9,926 nt of DNA, taken from positions 1 to 9,926 of the forward strand of contig CAJMPK010000046.1 in NCBI GenBank assembly GCA_905215205.1, written 5' to 3'. This document shows, one piece after another, positions 1 through 5,850 of this stretch. A program made the translations under genes and the position numbers. The stretch is from an uncultured bacterium (GTDB lineage Bacteria; Actinomycetota; Coriobacteriia; Coriobacteriales; Coriobacteriaceae). Under the pieces are notes generated by a model that saw only the letters and a list, made by a program, of their open reading frames with translations, was not told the DNA's origin and made no database searches. The number at the start of each line of letters is the position of its first letter. The first letter of the stretch is position 1.

Positions 1-753
1 CCCCGCCACCGCATTGCAGACCGTACCAGCCTGCAGCAGGCCGAACTTACCGATACAGGGCTCGTCGGCGCCCAGCTCGTCCATCAGCTCGCGCTCGGCA
101 ACCAAAAACTTCGCTGCCGCCAACGCAGCATCGTGCGACTCCTCAACCGGCACACCATAGGTCTTAGCAATATGGATGCTCGTTCCGTGAATATGGATAT
201 GCGTCTCGCTCGAACGCGCCAGCAGCGGACCGGAACAACTCGCCAACGTGCCGGCGGGCAGATCGGGCCACACGTGAAAGCCAAAAATGCGGTCGACCCC
301 GTAGCGCTCGAACACGCCGCTCTCGCATACTGTCTTGGCACCACCGGTCGTCTCCTCGGCCGGCTGGAACACAAAAAGCACGTTGCGCCTCATGGCGCCC
401 GGCTGCTCGCGAATCGTACGATCGACATACGTCGCGGCGGCAAGTGCCATAGCCATGTGTCCGTCATGTCCGCAAGCGTGCATCTTGCCAGGATGAGTCG
501 AGACGAACGCTGCCCCTGTTGCCTCGGCAATGGGCAGCGCATCCATATCGGCGCGAATCGCCGTGGCATGCGCGGCACCAACGCCAGCATCGAAGAAAGC
601 GCAGACGCAGCTGGGGCACGGATGGGTCACCTCGCAAGCGAGCGGCGCCAGCACGCCCTCGATATAGGCAATGGTTTGCGGAAGATCGGAATCGAGCTCC
701 GGGATGCGATGGAGATCGCGGCGATAGCGACGGAGTTCTTGGAGCTCGGTCAT
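1..753 (-). CDS. M20-family amidohydrolase, probable N-acetyldiaminopimelate deacetylase (3' end outside window)
   Basis: Leftward reading frame from ATG at 753, open to the window edge (251 residues seen; family members are about 370-400). Residues 92-99 read HACGHDGH, the M20D metal-binding motif, followed by FQPAEE (129-134) and GFHVWPDLPAG (158-168). C94, H96, the glutamates at 133/134 and H160 are the expected metal ligands or catalytic residues. The lid-domain motif, usually GGHAA, reads TSIHIA here, keeping the histidine. A GAAGGG ribosome site lies 7 bases before the ATG. These enzymes hydrolyse N-acyl amino acids in the cytoplasm. The divergent neighbour operon encodes DapH, whose pathway needs an N-acetyl-LL-diaminopimelate deacetylase (B. 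subtilis YkuR/DapL), so that role is inferred from context. A general N-acyl-amino-acid or hippurate hydrolase remains possible. Family certain; substrate moderately likely. The gene is not downstream of the lysine riboswitch. Confidence 0.9.
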   Translation of the reverse strand, partial: MTELQELRRYRRDLHRIPELDSDLPQTIAYIEGVLAPLACEVTHPCPSCVCAFFDAGVGAAHATAIRADMDALPIAEATGAAFVSTHPGKMHACGHDGHMAMALAAATYVDRTIREQPGAMRRNVLFVFQPAEETTGGAKTVCESGVFERYGVDRIFGFHVWPDLPAGTLASCSGPLLARSSETHIHIHGTSIHIAKTYGVPVEESHDAALAAAKFLVAERELMDELGADEPCIGKFGLLQAGTVCNAVAG

Positions 754-828
754 AGAGGATCCCTTCGTGAGGCATATCTGTTGCAACTTATTGTGATACA
801 GGATTGTGGCACACATGTTTCCAGCATA

Positions 829-856
829 TTGCTGCATTTTTTAAACGTTATATACG
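829..856 (+). promoter_or_regulatory. Candidate promoter of the riboswitch-lysA-dapA-dapB-dapH operon
   Basis: TTGCTG (829-834) and TATACG (851-856) are separated by 16 bases in the only markedly A+T-rich stretch (about 775-875) between the divergent genes. They lie about 48 bases before the riboswitch aptamer. A small inverted repeat, CAGCA-TAT-TGCTG (822-834), overlaps the -35 box and could be a protein site, though it is short enough to be chance. The match to consensus is only fair. The leftward deacetylase promoter must also lie between 754 and about 870, but I could not pick a convincing box for it. Confidence 0.4.
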
Positions 857-903
857 AATACTCTTGTTTGCTAAAGTGCAACGTGGTAGGGTCGTTACCA
901 CTT

Positions 904-1060
904 GATAGAGGCGCGGGCACGAAGAGCCGCGGGCGAGCCGGCAGGCTTTGACCCCGTGGGGAGGCGAAACCCGCCGAACTGGGTTTTTCAGGCACGAACA
1001 ACCTGGTGGGCCTGCGGGAAACACCCGCAGGACTGTCTGCAGCAATGCGGGAGCGCTATC
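904..1060 (+). ncRNA. Lysine riboswitch (L-box) aptamer
   Basis: Leader RNA in front of lysA-dapA with the signature blocks of the lysine riboswitch in order: GATAGAGGCGCG (904-915), GAAGAG shortly after, CGCCGAACTGGG (972-983), a CAGG...CCTG-GTGGG region, a perfect 8-bp hairpin CCTGCGGG/CCCGCAGG with loop AAACA (1011-1031), GACTGTCTGCAGCAATGCGG (1031-1050) and GAGCGCTATC closing at 1060. GATAG (904-908) pairs with CTATC (1056-1060) as stem P1. The aptamer, about 157 bases, is at the short end for the class. Lysine binding is expected to stabilise P1 and shut down expression of lysine synthesis genes. The downstream genes fit this exactly. The assignment rests on motif recall and hand pairing, not on a covariance-model score. 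Confidence 0.88.
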
Positions 1061-1131
1061 CGGACATTGGGTCCACGCTATGCGGATTCGATGCGCAGAT
1101 GGCGCCGTCTGGATAGCGAGGTTTACGGGAC
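1054..1131 (+). promoter_or_regulatory. Riboswitch expression platform: alternative hairpins around the lysA ribosome site
   Basis: The region between aptamer and start codon offers two exclusive pairings. CGCTATCC (1054-1061), which contains the 3' side of P1, is complementary to GGATAGCG (1111-1118). CCACGCTAT (1073-1081) can instead pair with ATAGCGAGG (1113-1121) with one A-A mismatch, burying the GAGG Shine-Dalgarno (1118-1121) that lies 10 bases before ATG 1132. A small hairpin CAGATG-GCGC-CGTCTG (1096-1111, one T-G pair) sits inside the loop. There is no T-run, so transcription termination is unlikely. The layout suggests translational control: lysine bound, P1 holds 1056-1060 and the masking hairpin forms; lysine absent, 1054-1061 captures the anti-SD strand's partner. 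Folding is by eye. Confidence 0.6.
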
Positions 1132-3441
1132 ATGGCATTGACCCCCAACGAGGCGTATGCGGCCAAGCAGCCGTTTGTGGACAAGGAGACGCTCGAGCAT
1201 ATCGTCGAGCAGTTCCCCACGCCGTTTCATCTATATGACGAGACGGGCATCCGCCGCAACATGCAAGAAGTGCGCGACGCCTTTGCATGGAACCCGGGCT
1301 TTAAGGAATACTTTGCCGTCAAGGCCAACCCCAACCCGGCGCTCATCTCCATTCTCAACGAATATGGCTGCGGCTGCGATTGCTCGAGCTATACCGAGCT
1401 CATGATCGCCCGATCGCTGGGTATCACGGGACACGACATCATGTTCTCGTCCAACGACACGCCGGCTGCCGACTTTGAGCTCGCCGACAAGCTGGGTGCC
1501 ATCGTCAACTTTGACGACATCAGCCACATTGAGTTCTTTGAGCGTGTTGCAGGGCCCATCCCCAAGACGGTCAGCTGCCGCTTTAATCCAGGCGGCCTGT
1601 TCCAGCTCTCCAACGGCATCATGGACAACCCGGGCGACTCCAAATATGGCATGACCACCGAGCAGCTCTTCGAGGCCTTCCGCATGCTCAAGGCAAAGGG
1701 CGCCGAGGACTTTGGCATCCACGCATTCCTTGCCAGCAACACTGTCACCAACGACTACTACCCCAAGCTCGCGCGCATCCTCTTTGAGCTTGCCGTGCGC
1801 CTGGAGCGCGAGACCGGTGCACATGTCGCCTTCATCAATCTGTCCGGCGGCGTCGGCATCCCCTACCTGCCCGAGCAGCAGACCAACGACATTCGCGCCA
1901 TCGGCGAGGGAGTACACGCGGCATACGACGAAATCCTGGTTCCCGCCGGCATGGGCGATGTGGCCATCTGCACCGAGATGGGCCGCTTTATGATGGGACC
2001 CTACGGCTGCCTGGTCACCAAGGCTATCCACGAGAAGCAGATCTACAAGGACTATATCGGCGTGGACGCCAGTGCCGTCGACCTCATTCGTCCCGCCATG
2101 TATGGCGCTTACCACCACATCACGGTGATGGGTCAGCCGGGCGGCGCCGACAAGGCCACAGCGCCCGTCACGAACACCTATGACATCACCGGCAACCTAT
2201 GCGAGAACAACGACAAGTTCGCTATCGATCGCAAGCTGCCGCATATCGACATGGGTGACCTGCTTGTAATCCACGATACCGGTGCGCATGGCTACTCCAT
2301 GGGCTACAACTACAACGGACGGCTGCGCTCGGCCGAGGTCCTGCTGCGCCCCGATGGCGCGGCCGACCTCATCCGCCGCGCCGAGCGCCCGGGCGATTAC
2401 TTTGCCACACTCGACGTGCTGCCGTGCGGCCGCGAGCTGCTGGCCAGGTCGCGCGCCGAAAGTGCCCGCCGCCGCGCCCAAGACGAGCGCCTGGCAGTCG
2501 CCGCCCAATGGAACAAACGCATCCAGATCGCGGACGCGAAGGAGAAGAACATGGACATCCGCAATCTCGAGGGCTCGATCGTCGCCCTCGTCACGCCGTT
2601 TAAAAAGGATGGCAGTGTCGACTTTGACGCACTCGAGCGCCTTATCGATTTCCACCTGCAAAACGGCACCGACGCCATCCTCACCCTGGGCACCACCGGC
2701 GAGAGCGCCACGATGACCGACGACGAGGACAACTCCGTCGTCGCCGCCGTGGTCAAGCAAGTTGCAGGACGCATCCCCGTCATCGCCGGCTCGGGCTCCA
2801 ACTCCACGCAGACCATGCTCACCAAGTCGCTCACCTACCAGGGCTTGGGAGCCGACGGCCTGCTGCTCATTACCCCCTACTACAACAAGTCCAACGAAGA
2901 GGGTATCTATCAGCACTTTAAGACCGTCGCCGATGCCGTGGACATCCCCTGCATCCTGTACAACATCCCCGGCCGTTGCGGCTGCGGCATCAGCGAGCGC
3001 AACGTAGAGCGCCTGGCCGCACATCCCAACATCATGGGTATTAAGGAAGCCTCGGGCAACGTCGCCTACGCGGCCAAGATCGCCCACCTGCTGTCAGACG
3101 ACTTCCGCATGTACTCGGGCGAGGACGCGCTTACCGTGCCGCTCATGAGCCTGGGCGCCTCGGGCACCATCAGCGTGTGGGCCGACGTTCAGCCGCAGCT
3201 CGTGCACGACATGTGCCGCGCCTATCTGGACGGCGACGTGGAGCGCGCCCGCGATATCCAGATTGCCGGCCAGCCGCTCATCAATGCCCTCTTTAGTGAG
3301 GTCAACCCCATCCCCGTCAAAGAGGCGCTCGCCCAGATGGGTATGATCGAGGCAAACTACCGCATGCCGCTGTGCCCCATGGCAGACGACACGCGCTCTG
3401 CACTTACCGATGCTCTGAAGGGGGCTGGTCTGCTTGATTAA
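1132..3441 (+). CDS. lysA-dapA: LysA-DapA fusion: diaminopimelate decarboxylase joined in frame to 4-hydroxy-tetrahydrodipicolinate synthase
   Basis: One uninterrupted 769-codon frame. Residues 1 to about 431 are a PLP-dependent fold-III decarboxylase (LysA; meso-DAP to L-lysine): FHLYDE (32-37), FAVKANPNP with PLP lysine K64, LSGGVGIPY (237-245), EMGRF (282-286, the EPGR position) and CENND (357-361, the CES-D position), ending near DYFATLD where LysA proteins normally stop. Residues 432-473 form an Arg/Ala-rich, probably helical linker. Residues 474-769 are a complete 296-residue DapA (pyruvate plus aspartate semialdehyde): LGTTGES with T521/T522, YNIPGRCG with Y610, and GIKEASGN with Schiff-base K638. 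I found no stop codon in frame across the joint. The start at 1132 has GAGG 10 bases upstream. The gene sits behind the lysine riboswitch and overlaps dapB. A strong ribosome site before codon 474 means DapA may also be made alone. Confidence 0.88.
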   Translation: MALTPNEAYAAKQPFVDKETLEHIVEQFPTPFHLYDETGIRRNMQEVRDAFAWNPGFKEYFAVKANPNPALISILNEYGCGCDCSSYTELMIARSLGITGHDIMFSSNDTPAADFELADKLGAIVNFDDISHIEFFERVAGPIPKTVSCRFNPGGLFQLSNGIMDNPGDSKYGMTTEQLFEAFRMLKAKGAEDFGIHAFLASNTVTNDYYPKLARILFELAVRLERETGAHVAFINLSGGVGIPYLPEQQTNDIRAIGEGVHAAYDEILVPAGMGDVAICTEMGRFMMGPYGCLVTKAIHEKQIYKDYIGVDASAVDLIRPAMYGAYHHITVMGQPGGADKATAPVTNTYDITGNLCENNDKFAIDRKLPHIDMGDLLVIHDTGAHGYSMGYNYNGRLRSAEVLLRPDGAADLIRRAERPGDYFATLDVLPCGRELLARSRAESARRRAQDERLAVAAQWNKRIQIADAKEKNMDIRNLEGSIVALVTPFKKDGSVDFDALERLIDFHLQNGTDAILTLGTTGESATMTDDEDNSVVAAVVKQVAGRIPVIAGSGSNSTQTMLTKSLTYQGLGADGLLLITPYYNKSNEEGIYQHFKTVADAVDIPCILYNIPGRCGCGISERNVERLAAHPNIMGIKEASGNVAYAAKIAHLLSDDFRMYSGEDALTVPLMSLGASGTISVWADVQPQLVHDMCRAYLDGDVERARDIQIAGQPLINALFSEVNPIPVKEALAQMGMIEANYRMPLCPMADDTRSALTDALKGAGLLD
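2539..2553 (+). promoter_or_regulatory. Internal ribosome binding site and start codon for DapA
   Basis: AAGGAG, six-base spacer AAGAAC, then ATG. In the fusion these bases encode the end of the linker (AKEKN) and the first DapA methionine. The near-ideal match and spacing, at the precise domain border, argue that ribosomes start here. Confidence 0.75.
2551..3441 (+). CDS. dapA: DapA cistron, possible separate product from an internal start within the fusion frame
   Basis: ATG 2551 is preceded by AAGGAG (2539-2544) with a 6-base spacer, a better ribosome site than that of the full frame at 1132. Translation from here gives 296 residues, the normal length of dihydrodipicolinate synthase, beginning MDIRNLEGSIVALVTPF exactly where DapA proteins usually begin. 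Own-numbering key residues are T48/T49, Y137, R142 and Schiff-base K165. This is the same frame as the C-terminal half of the 769-residue polypeptide, so it is an alternative product, not an additional gene. Two readings fit the sequence: a true fusion with an extra internal start, or an ancestral two-gene arrangement in which lysA lost its stop codon. Confidence 0.65.
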   Translation: MDIRNLEGSIVALVTPFKKDGSVDFDALERLIDFHLQNGTDAILTLGTTGESATMTDDEDNSVVAAVVKQVAGRIPVIAGSGSNSTQTMLTKSLTYQGLGADGLLLITPYYNKSNEEGIYQHFKTVADAVDIPCILYNIPGRCGCGISERNVERLAAHPNIMGIKEASGNVAYAAKIAHLLSDDFRMYSGEDALTVPLMSLGASGTISVWADVQPQLVHDMCRAYLDGDVERARDIQIAGQPLINALFSEVNPIPVKEALAQMGMIEANYRMPLCPMADDTRSALTDALKGAGLLD

Positions 3442-4174
3442 GACCGTCATTATGGGAACGGGCCGCATGGGCTCGCTCATCCGCACCACCGCCGAGGGCA
3501 TTGTCAACACCGCTGGAGAGCCCGTTTTCGACATCGTCGCCCAGATCGGCTTCGACTTGTCCGAGCTCGAGAACGCCCCGGCAGCCGACGTCATCATCGA
3601 CTTCTCGAACGTCGTGACCTTCGATGCCGTCGTCGCCTATGTCGGGCGCACGGGCGCGGCGTTGGTCTCGGGCACCACGGGTTATACGCCCGAGCAGATG
3701 GATCGCCTGCGCGAGCTGGGTCAGAACGCCCGTGTTATGCACTCGGGCAACTACTCTATCGGTATCGCCGCCCTGCGCCATCTGGTTGCCCAGGCCACGC
3801 GCGAGCTGCCCGGCTTTGACTGCGAAATCGTCGAGACGCACCATAATCAAAAGGTCGACGCCCCCAGCGGCACTGCTAAGTTGTTGCTCGACGCCATCGT
3901 CGAAGCTGAGCCCGAGGCAGGCTACTACCCCGTCTATGGCCGCGAGGGCATGTGCGGTGCGCGTGACCCCAAGGAGATCGGTATGCACTCGCTGCGCGGC
4001 GGCACCGTCGCCGGCGTGCACAAAGTAAGTTTCTTTGGCCAGGACGAGGAGGTCACGCTCACGCACCGCGCCACGAGCCGCCAGATCTTCGTCAACGGCG
4101 CCCTGGCAGCCGCGCAGAAGCTCGTCACCCGCGAACCCGGCTTCTATACGTTCGACCAGGTCATGTTTGCCTAA
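3434..4174 (+). CDS. dapB: 4-hydroxy-tetrahydrodipicolinate reductase (DapB)
   Basis: NAD(P)H-dependent reduction of the DapA product to tetrahydrodipicolinate, cytoplasmic. The 246-residue length is normal. The N terminus carries the Rossmann motif GTGRMG (8-13). SGTTGYTPEQ follows in the nucleotide domain. The family signature HHNQKVDAPSGTA runs from 136 to 148, with H136 and K140 matching the catalytic pair, and HRATSRQIFVNGA lies near the C terminus. The start is TTG at 3434, with GAAGGGGG (3417-3424) 9 bases upstream; the next in-frame ATG would remove the first Rossmann strand. The start lies 8 bases inside the dapA end (stop 3439-3441), so translation is probably coupled to dapA. No missing key residue seen. 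Confidence 0.95.
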   Translation: MIKTVIMGTGRMGSLIRTTAEGIVNTAGEPVFDIVAQIGFDLSELENAPAADVIIDFSNVVTFDAVVAYVGRTGAALVSGTTGYTPEQMDRLRELGQNARVMHSGNYSIGIAALRHLVAQATRELPGFDCEIVETHHNQKVDAPSGTAKLLLDAIVEAEPEAGYYPVYGREGMCGARDPKEIGMHSLRGGTVAGVHKVSFFGQDEEVTLTHRATSRQIFVNGALAAAQKLVTREPGFYTFDQVMFA

Positions 4175-4213
4175 CCAGGTATCAACCGGATTCACTCAAA
4201 GGAGAGACAGCAA

Positions 4214-4933
4214 ATGAGTAATGCAGCCGAGATGGATGCACAGGAGATTATCAACTACATCGCAACCGCGCCCAAGAAAACGCCCGTCAAACTGTACGTG
4301 CGCGAAAAGCCGGGCATGAAGGTCCAGTGGGGCAATGCGCACGTCTACGGCGGTCGTCGTGGCAAGACCGTCTTTGGTGACTGGGATGAGCTCAAGGCAA
4401 TCCTCGACGCCAACGCCGATTCCATCGATTACTACGATGTGGAGAACGATTGCCGCAACTCCGCCGTGCCCATGCTCGACCTTAAGGGCATCAACGCCCG
4501 CATCGAGCCGGGCGCGATCATCCGCGACCGCGTCGAAATTGGCGATCGCGCCGTCATCATGATGGGCGCCATCATCAACATCGGCTCCGTTATCGGCGAG
4601 GGTTCCATGATCGATATGGGCGCCGTGCTGGGCGGCCGTGCCACCGTGGGCAAGAACTGCCATATCGGCGCCGGCACCGTGTTGGCGGGCGTCGTGGAGC
4701 CCGCGAGCGCCACGCCTGTCATCATCGAGGACGATGTCATGATCGGCGCCAACGCCGTGGTCCTGGAGGGCGTGCACGTAGGCAAGGGCGCTGTCGTTGC
4801 CGCCGGCGCCGTGTGCGTCGAGGACGTCCCCGCCGGCTCCGTCGTGGCCGGTGTCCCCGCCCGCGTCATCAAGATGCGCGACGAGAAGACCAACAGCAAG
4901 ACCGGCCTGGAAGAGAGCTTACGTCAACTGTAG
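4214..4933 (+). CDS. dapH: Tetrahydrodipicolinate N-acetyltransferase (DapH)
   Basis: Transfers acetyl from acetyl-CoA to tetrahydrodipicolinate, committing the cell to the N-acetyl branch of DAP synthesis. Of the 239 residues, 8 to about 90 match the DapH N-terminal domain (MDAQEIINYI, KKTPVKLYV). Residues about 96-220 form a left-handed beta-helix of hexapeptide repeats, ending VVAGVPARVIK (210-220). The N-terminal domain and VIIEDDVMIGANAVVLEG separate it from succinyl-type DapD. AAAGGAGAG (4198-4206) lies 7 bases before ATG 4214. A second ATG, codon 7, lacks a comparable site. The gene follows dapB by 39 bases and closes the operon. Acetylation implies a partner aminotransferase and deacetylase, the second probably being the divergent M20 gene. 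Confidence 0.95.
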   Translation: MSNAAEMDAQEIINYIATAPKKTPVKLYVREKPGMKVQWGNAHVYGGRRGKTVFGDWDELKAILDANADSIDYYDVENDCRNSAVPMLDLKGINARIEPGAIIRDRVEIGDRAVIMMGAIINIGSVIGEGSMIDMGAVLGGRATVGKNCHIGAGTVLAGVVEPASATPVIIEDDVMIGANAVVLEGVHVGKGAVVAAGAVCVEDVPAGSVVAGVPARVIKMRDEKTNSKTGLEESLRQL

Positions 4934-4935
4934 AA

Positions 4936-4963
4936 GTTACGCGGTTTTACCAAACCGCGTAAC
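4936..4963 (+). terminator. Perfect hairpin just after dapH, probable operon end
   Basis: GTTACGCGGTTT (4936-4947) and AAACCGCGTAAC (4952-4963) form an uninterrupted 12-bp stem with a TACC loop, starting 2 bases after the dapH stop. The following bases (TAGTCGACG) are not a T-run, so it is not a classical intrinsic terminator. It may protect the mRNA 3' end, or terminate weakly. In the opposite direction there is no T-run either. Confidence 0.55.
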
Positions 4964-5039
4964 TAGTCGACGCCGCAAACACACCTAGGCGGCAATCTGA
5001 CGTATGCTCAACCTGCAACGTAATTCAGCCCCAAGTAAA

Positions 5040-5072
5040 AAGGCCGAAGCCCTCGTCCGAGGCTTCGGCCTT
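5040..5072 (-). terminator. Intrinsic terminator of the toxin-antitoxin operon
   Basis: Read leftward, AAGGCCGAAGCC pairs with GGCTTCGGCCTT (12 bp; arms 5061-5072 and 5040-5051, 9-base loop) and is followed by TTTTAC. It begins 2 bases after the toxin stop codon. Read rightward, the arm is followed only by CATCATC, so for the dap operon it would be a poor but possible backup stop. Confidence 0.85.
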
Positions 5073-5074
5073 CA

Positions 5075-5419
5075 TCATCTCAGGGTTCCGTCGTATTCAA
5101 CCATGGCGGGTCGCTTTGACAGGCGCCCTGCGGCCATCTTATAGACCTCGGAACGGTCGCGCCGCCCTATTGCCACGATCTCGGCAATCTCAACCGTTCC
5201 GTCCTCCCGGATTCGAAAAACCATTCGAAGTCCTGCATTCCGCCATTTGATCTTTTTGCAGCCGGCAAGCTCGCCATGGAGCGGCGTTCCGATTTCATCA
5301 GCGCGCGTCTTTAATTTCGCGACTGCAATACGGACGAGTCTTCGCTGAGATCCATCAAGTTTTTGATATTCCTTCTCAACGTCTCGATTCAAAAAGCCGA
5401 CGACAAAATGCCCACTCAT
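5075..5419 (-). CDS. RelE/ParE-superfamily toxin of a type II toxin-antitoxin pair
   Basis: A small basic protein of 114 residues. The core GCKKIKWRNAGLRMVFRI (53-70) followed by VEIAEIVAIGRRDRSEVYKMA (76-96) is the typical RelE-fold pattern, with R60, R65 and the arginines at 86/87 as likely RNA-contacting residues. RelE toxins cut mRNA on the ribosome and ParE relatives poison gyrase; the sequence does not tell me which. The ATG at 5419 overlaps the antitoxin stop as ATGA, a common TA arrangement. A weak GAGG lies about 11 bases upstream, so translation is probably coupled to the antitoxin. No frameshift or lost core residue seen. The gene is visibly lower in G+C than its neighbours, suggesting horizontal arrival. 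Family likely; exact target unknown. Confidence 0.85.
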   Translation of the reverse strand: MSGHFVVGFLNRDVEKEYQKLDGSQRRLVRIAVAKLKTRADEIGTPLHGELAGCKKIKWRNAGLRMVFRIREDGTVEIAEIVAIGRRDRSEVYKMAAGRLSKRPAMVEYDGTLR

Positions 5420-5766
5420 TCGAAAAGATCCTCATCGGGGATCGCGTCCGGATCCATCGATTCAAACTCCGCGAGCTCCTCGGTAGTTAGGGCGTCCTCA
5501 AACGGAACAAATTCATGCGGGCCATGCTTGACTCGACCCGCAGCGATGCGATTTATCTCAAGTTCGTGCAGATACTGCAGCGCACCGTACATTTCCTCAT
5601 AGGCGGCATAGTCGATAATCACGGTATCGATATCGTTATGATCGGCAATGAACTGTGGAGCGCGTTTTGCGCGTTTACGAATGGCAGATAAAGACTTGCT
5701 TGCTTCGGTAGCCGAAACAACCTGGTCTTTTGTAAACACCGGTTTTTCCAGAACAAGCGGGGACAT
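5416..5766 (-). CDS. Phd/YefM-like antitoxin
   Basis: First gene of the toxin-antitoxin operon, 116 residues from ATG 5766. Residues about 15-60 (VVSATEASKSLSAIRKRA...VIIDYAAYEEM) follow the Phd/YefM N-terminal DNA-binding pattern. The C-terminal third is acidic (DALTTEELAEFESMDPDAIPDEDLFE region) and probably wraps the basic toxin. An upstream ATG at 5814 would give 132 residues, but those extra codons translate the palindromic operator, while ATG 5766 has GGAGGT (5771-5776) right in front. I therefore chose 5766. The stop overlaps the toxin start by four bases. Such antitoxins neutralise their toxin and repress their own promoter, and the long palindrome immediately upstream fits that. Confidence 0.82.
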   Translation of the reverse strand: MSPLVLEKPVFTKDQVVSATEASKSLSAIRKRAKRAPQFIADHNDIDTVIIDYAAYEEMYGALQYLHELEINRIAAGRVKHGPHEFVPFEDALTTEELAEFESMDPDAIPDEDLFE

Positions 5767-5785
5767 TTTGACCTCCAAAAAATAA

Positions 5786-5827
5786 TCTGGATTATATTTC
5801 AAAGTATACTTCAAAATATAATCCAGA
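5786..5827 (-). promoter_or_regulatory. 42-base near-palindrome: operator/promoter of the toxin-antitoxin operon
   Basis: TCTGGATTATATTT (5786-5799) is mirrored by AAATATAATCCAGA (5814-5827). The centre AAGTATACTT (5802-5811) is itself a perfect palindrome. Only two base pairs in 21 are mismatched. It begins about 10 bases upstream of the antitoxin ribosome site and contains leftward -10-like boxes TATAAT (5791-5796) and TATACT (5803-5808), without a clear -35. Binding of antitoxin or the toxin-antitoxin complex here would block transcription. Confidence 0.78.
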
Positions 5828-5850
5828 CTTTTATTCGAAAGAAAAAAGCC

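Noticed and set aside
133..951. Rightward 272-codon open frame
   Set aside because: Antisense to the M20 deacetylase, whose catalytic motifs are on the other strand; its predicted protein has no recognisable family and runs into the riboswitch.
1061..1131. Transcription terminator after the riboswitch
   Set aside because: No T-run follows any stem; pairing instead covers the ribosome site.
1231..3087. Two long leftward frames (295 and 296 codons) opposite lysA-dapA
   Set aside because: GC-rich codon bias of lysA and dapA leaves few stops on the opposite strand; the products are low-complexity and match nothing I recognise.
3404..4195. Leftward 263-codon frame opposite dapB
   Set aside because: Shadow of dapB, which has all family motifs.
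4490..4870. Internal DNA repeats
   Set aside because: The periodicity reflects the protein hexapeptide repeats of DapH, not a DNA repeat or CRISPR array.
5767..5814. Antitoxin extension from ATG 5814
   Set aside because: It overlaps the palindromic operator and the strong GGAGGT site, which serve the start at 5766.
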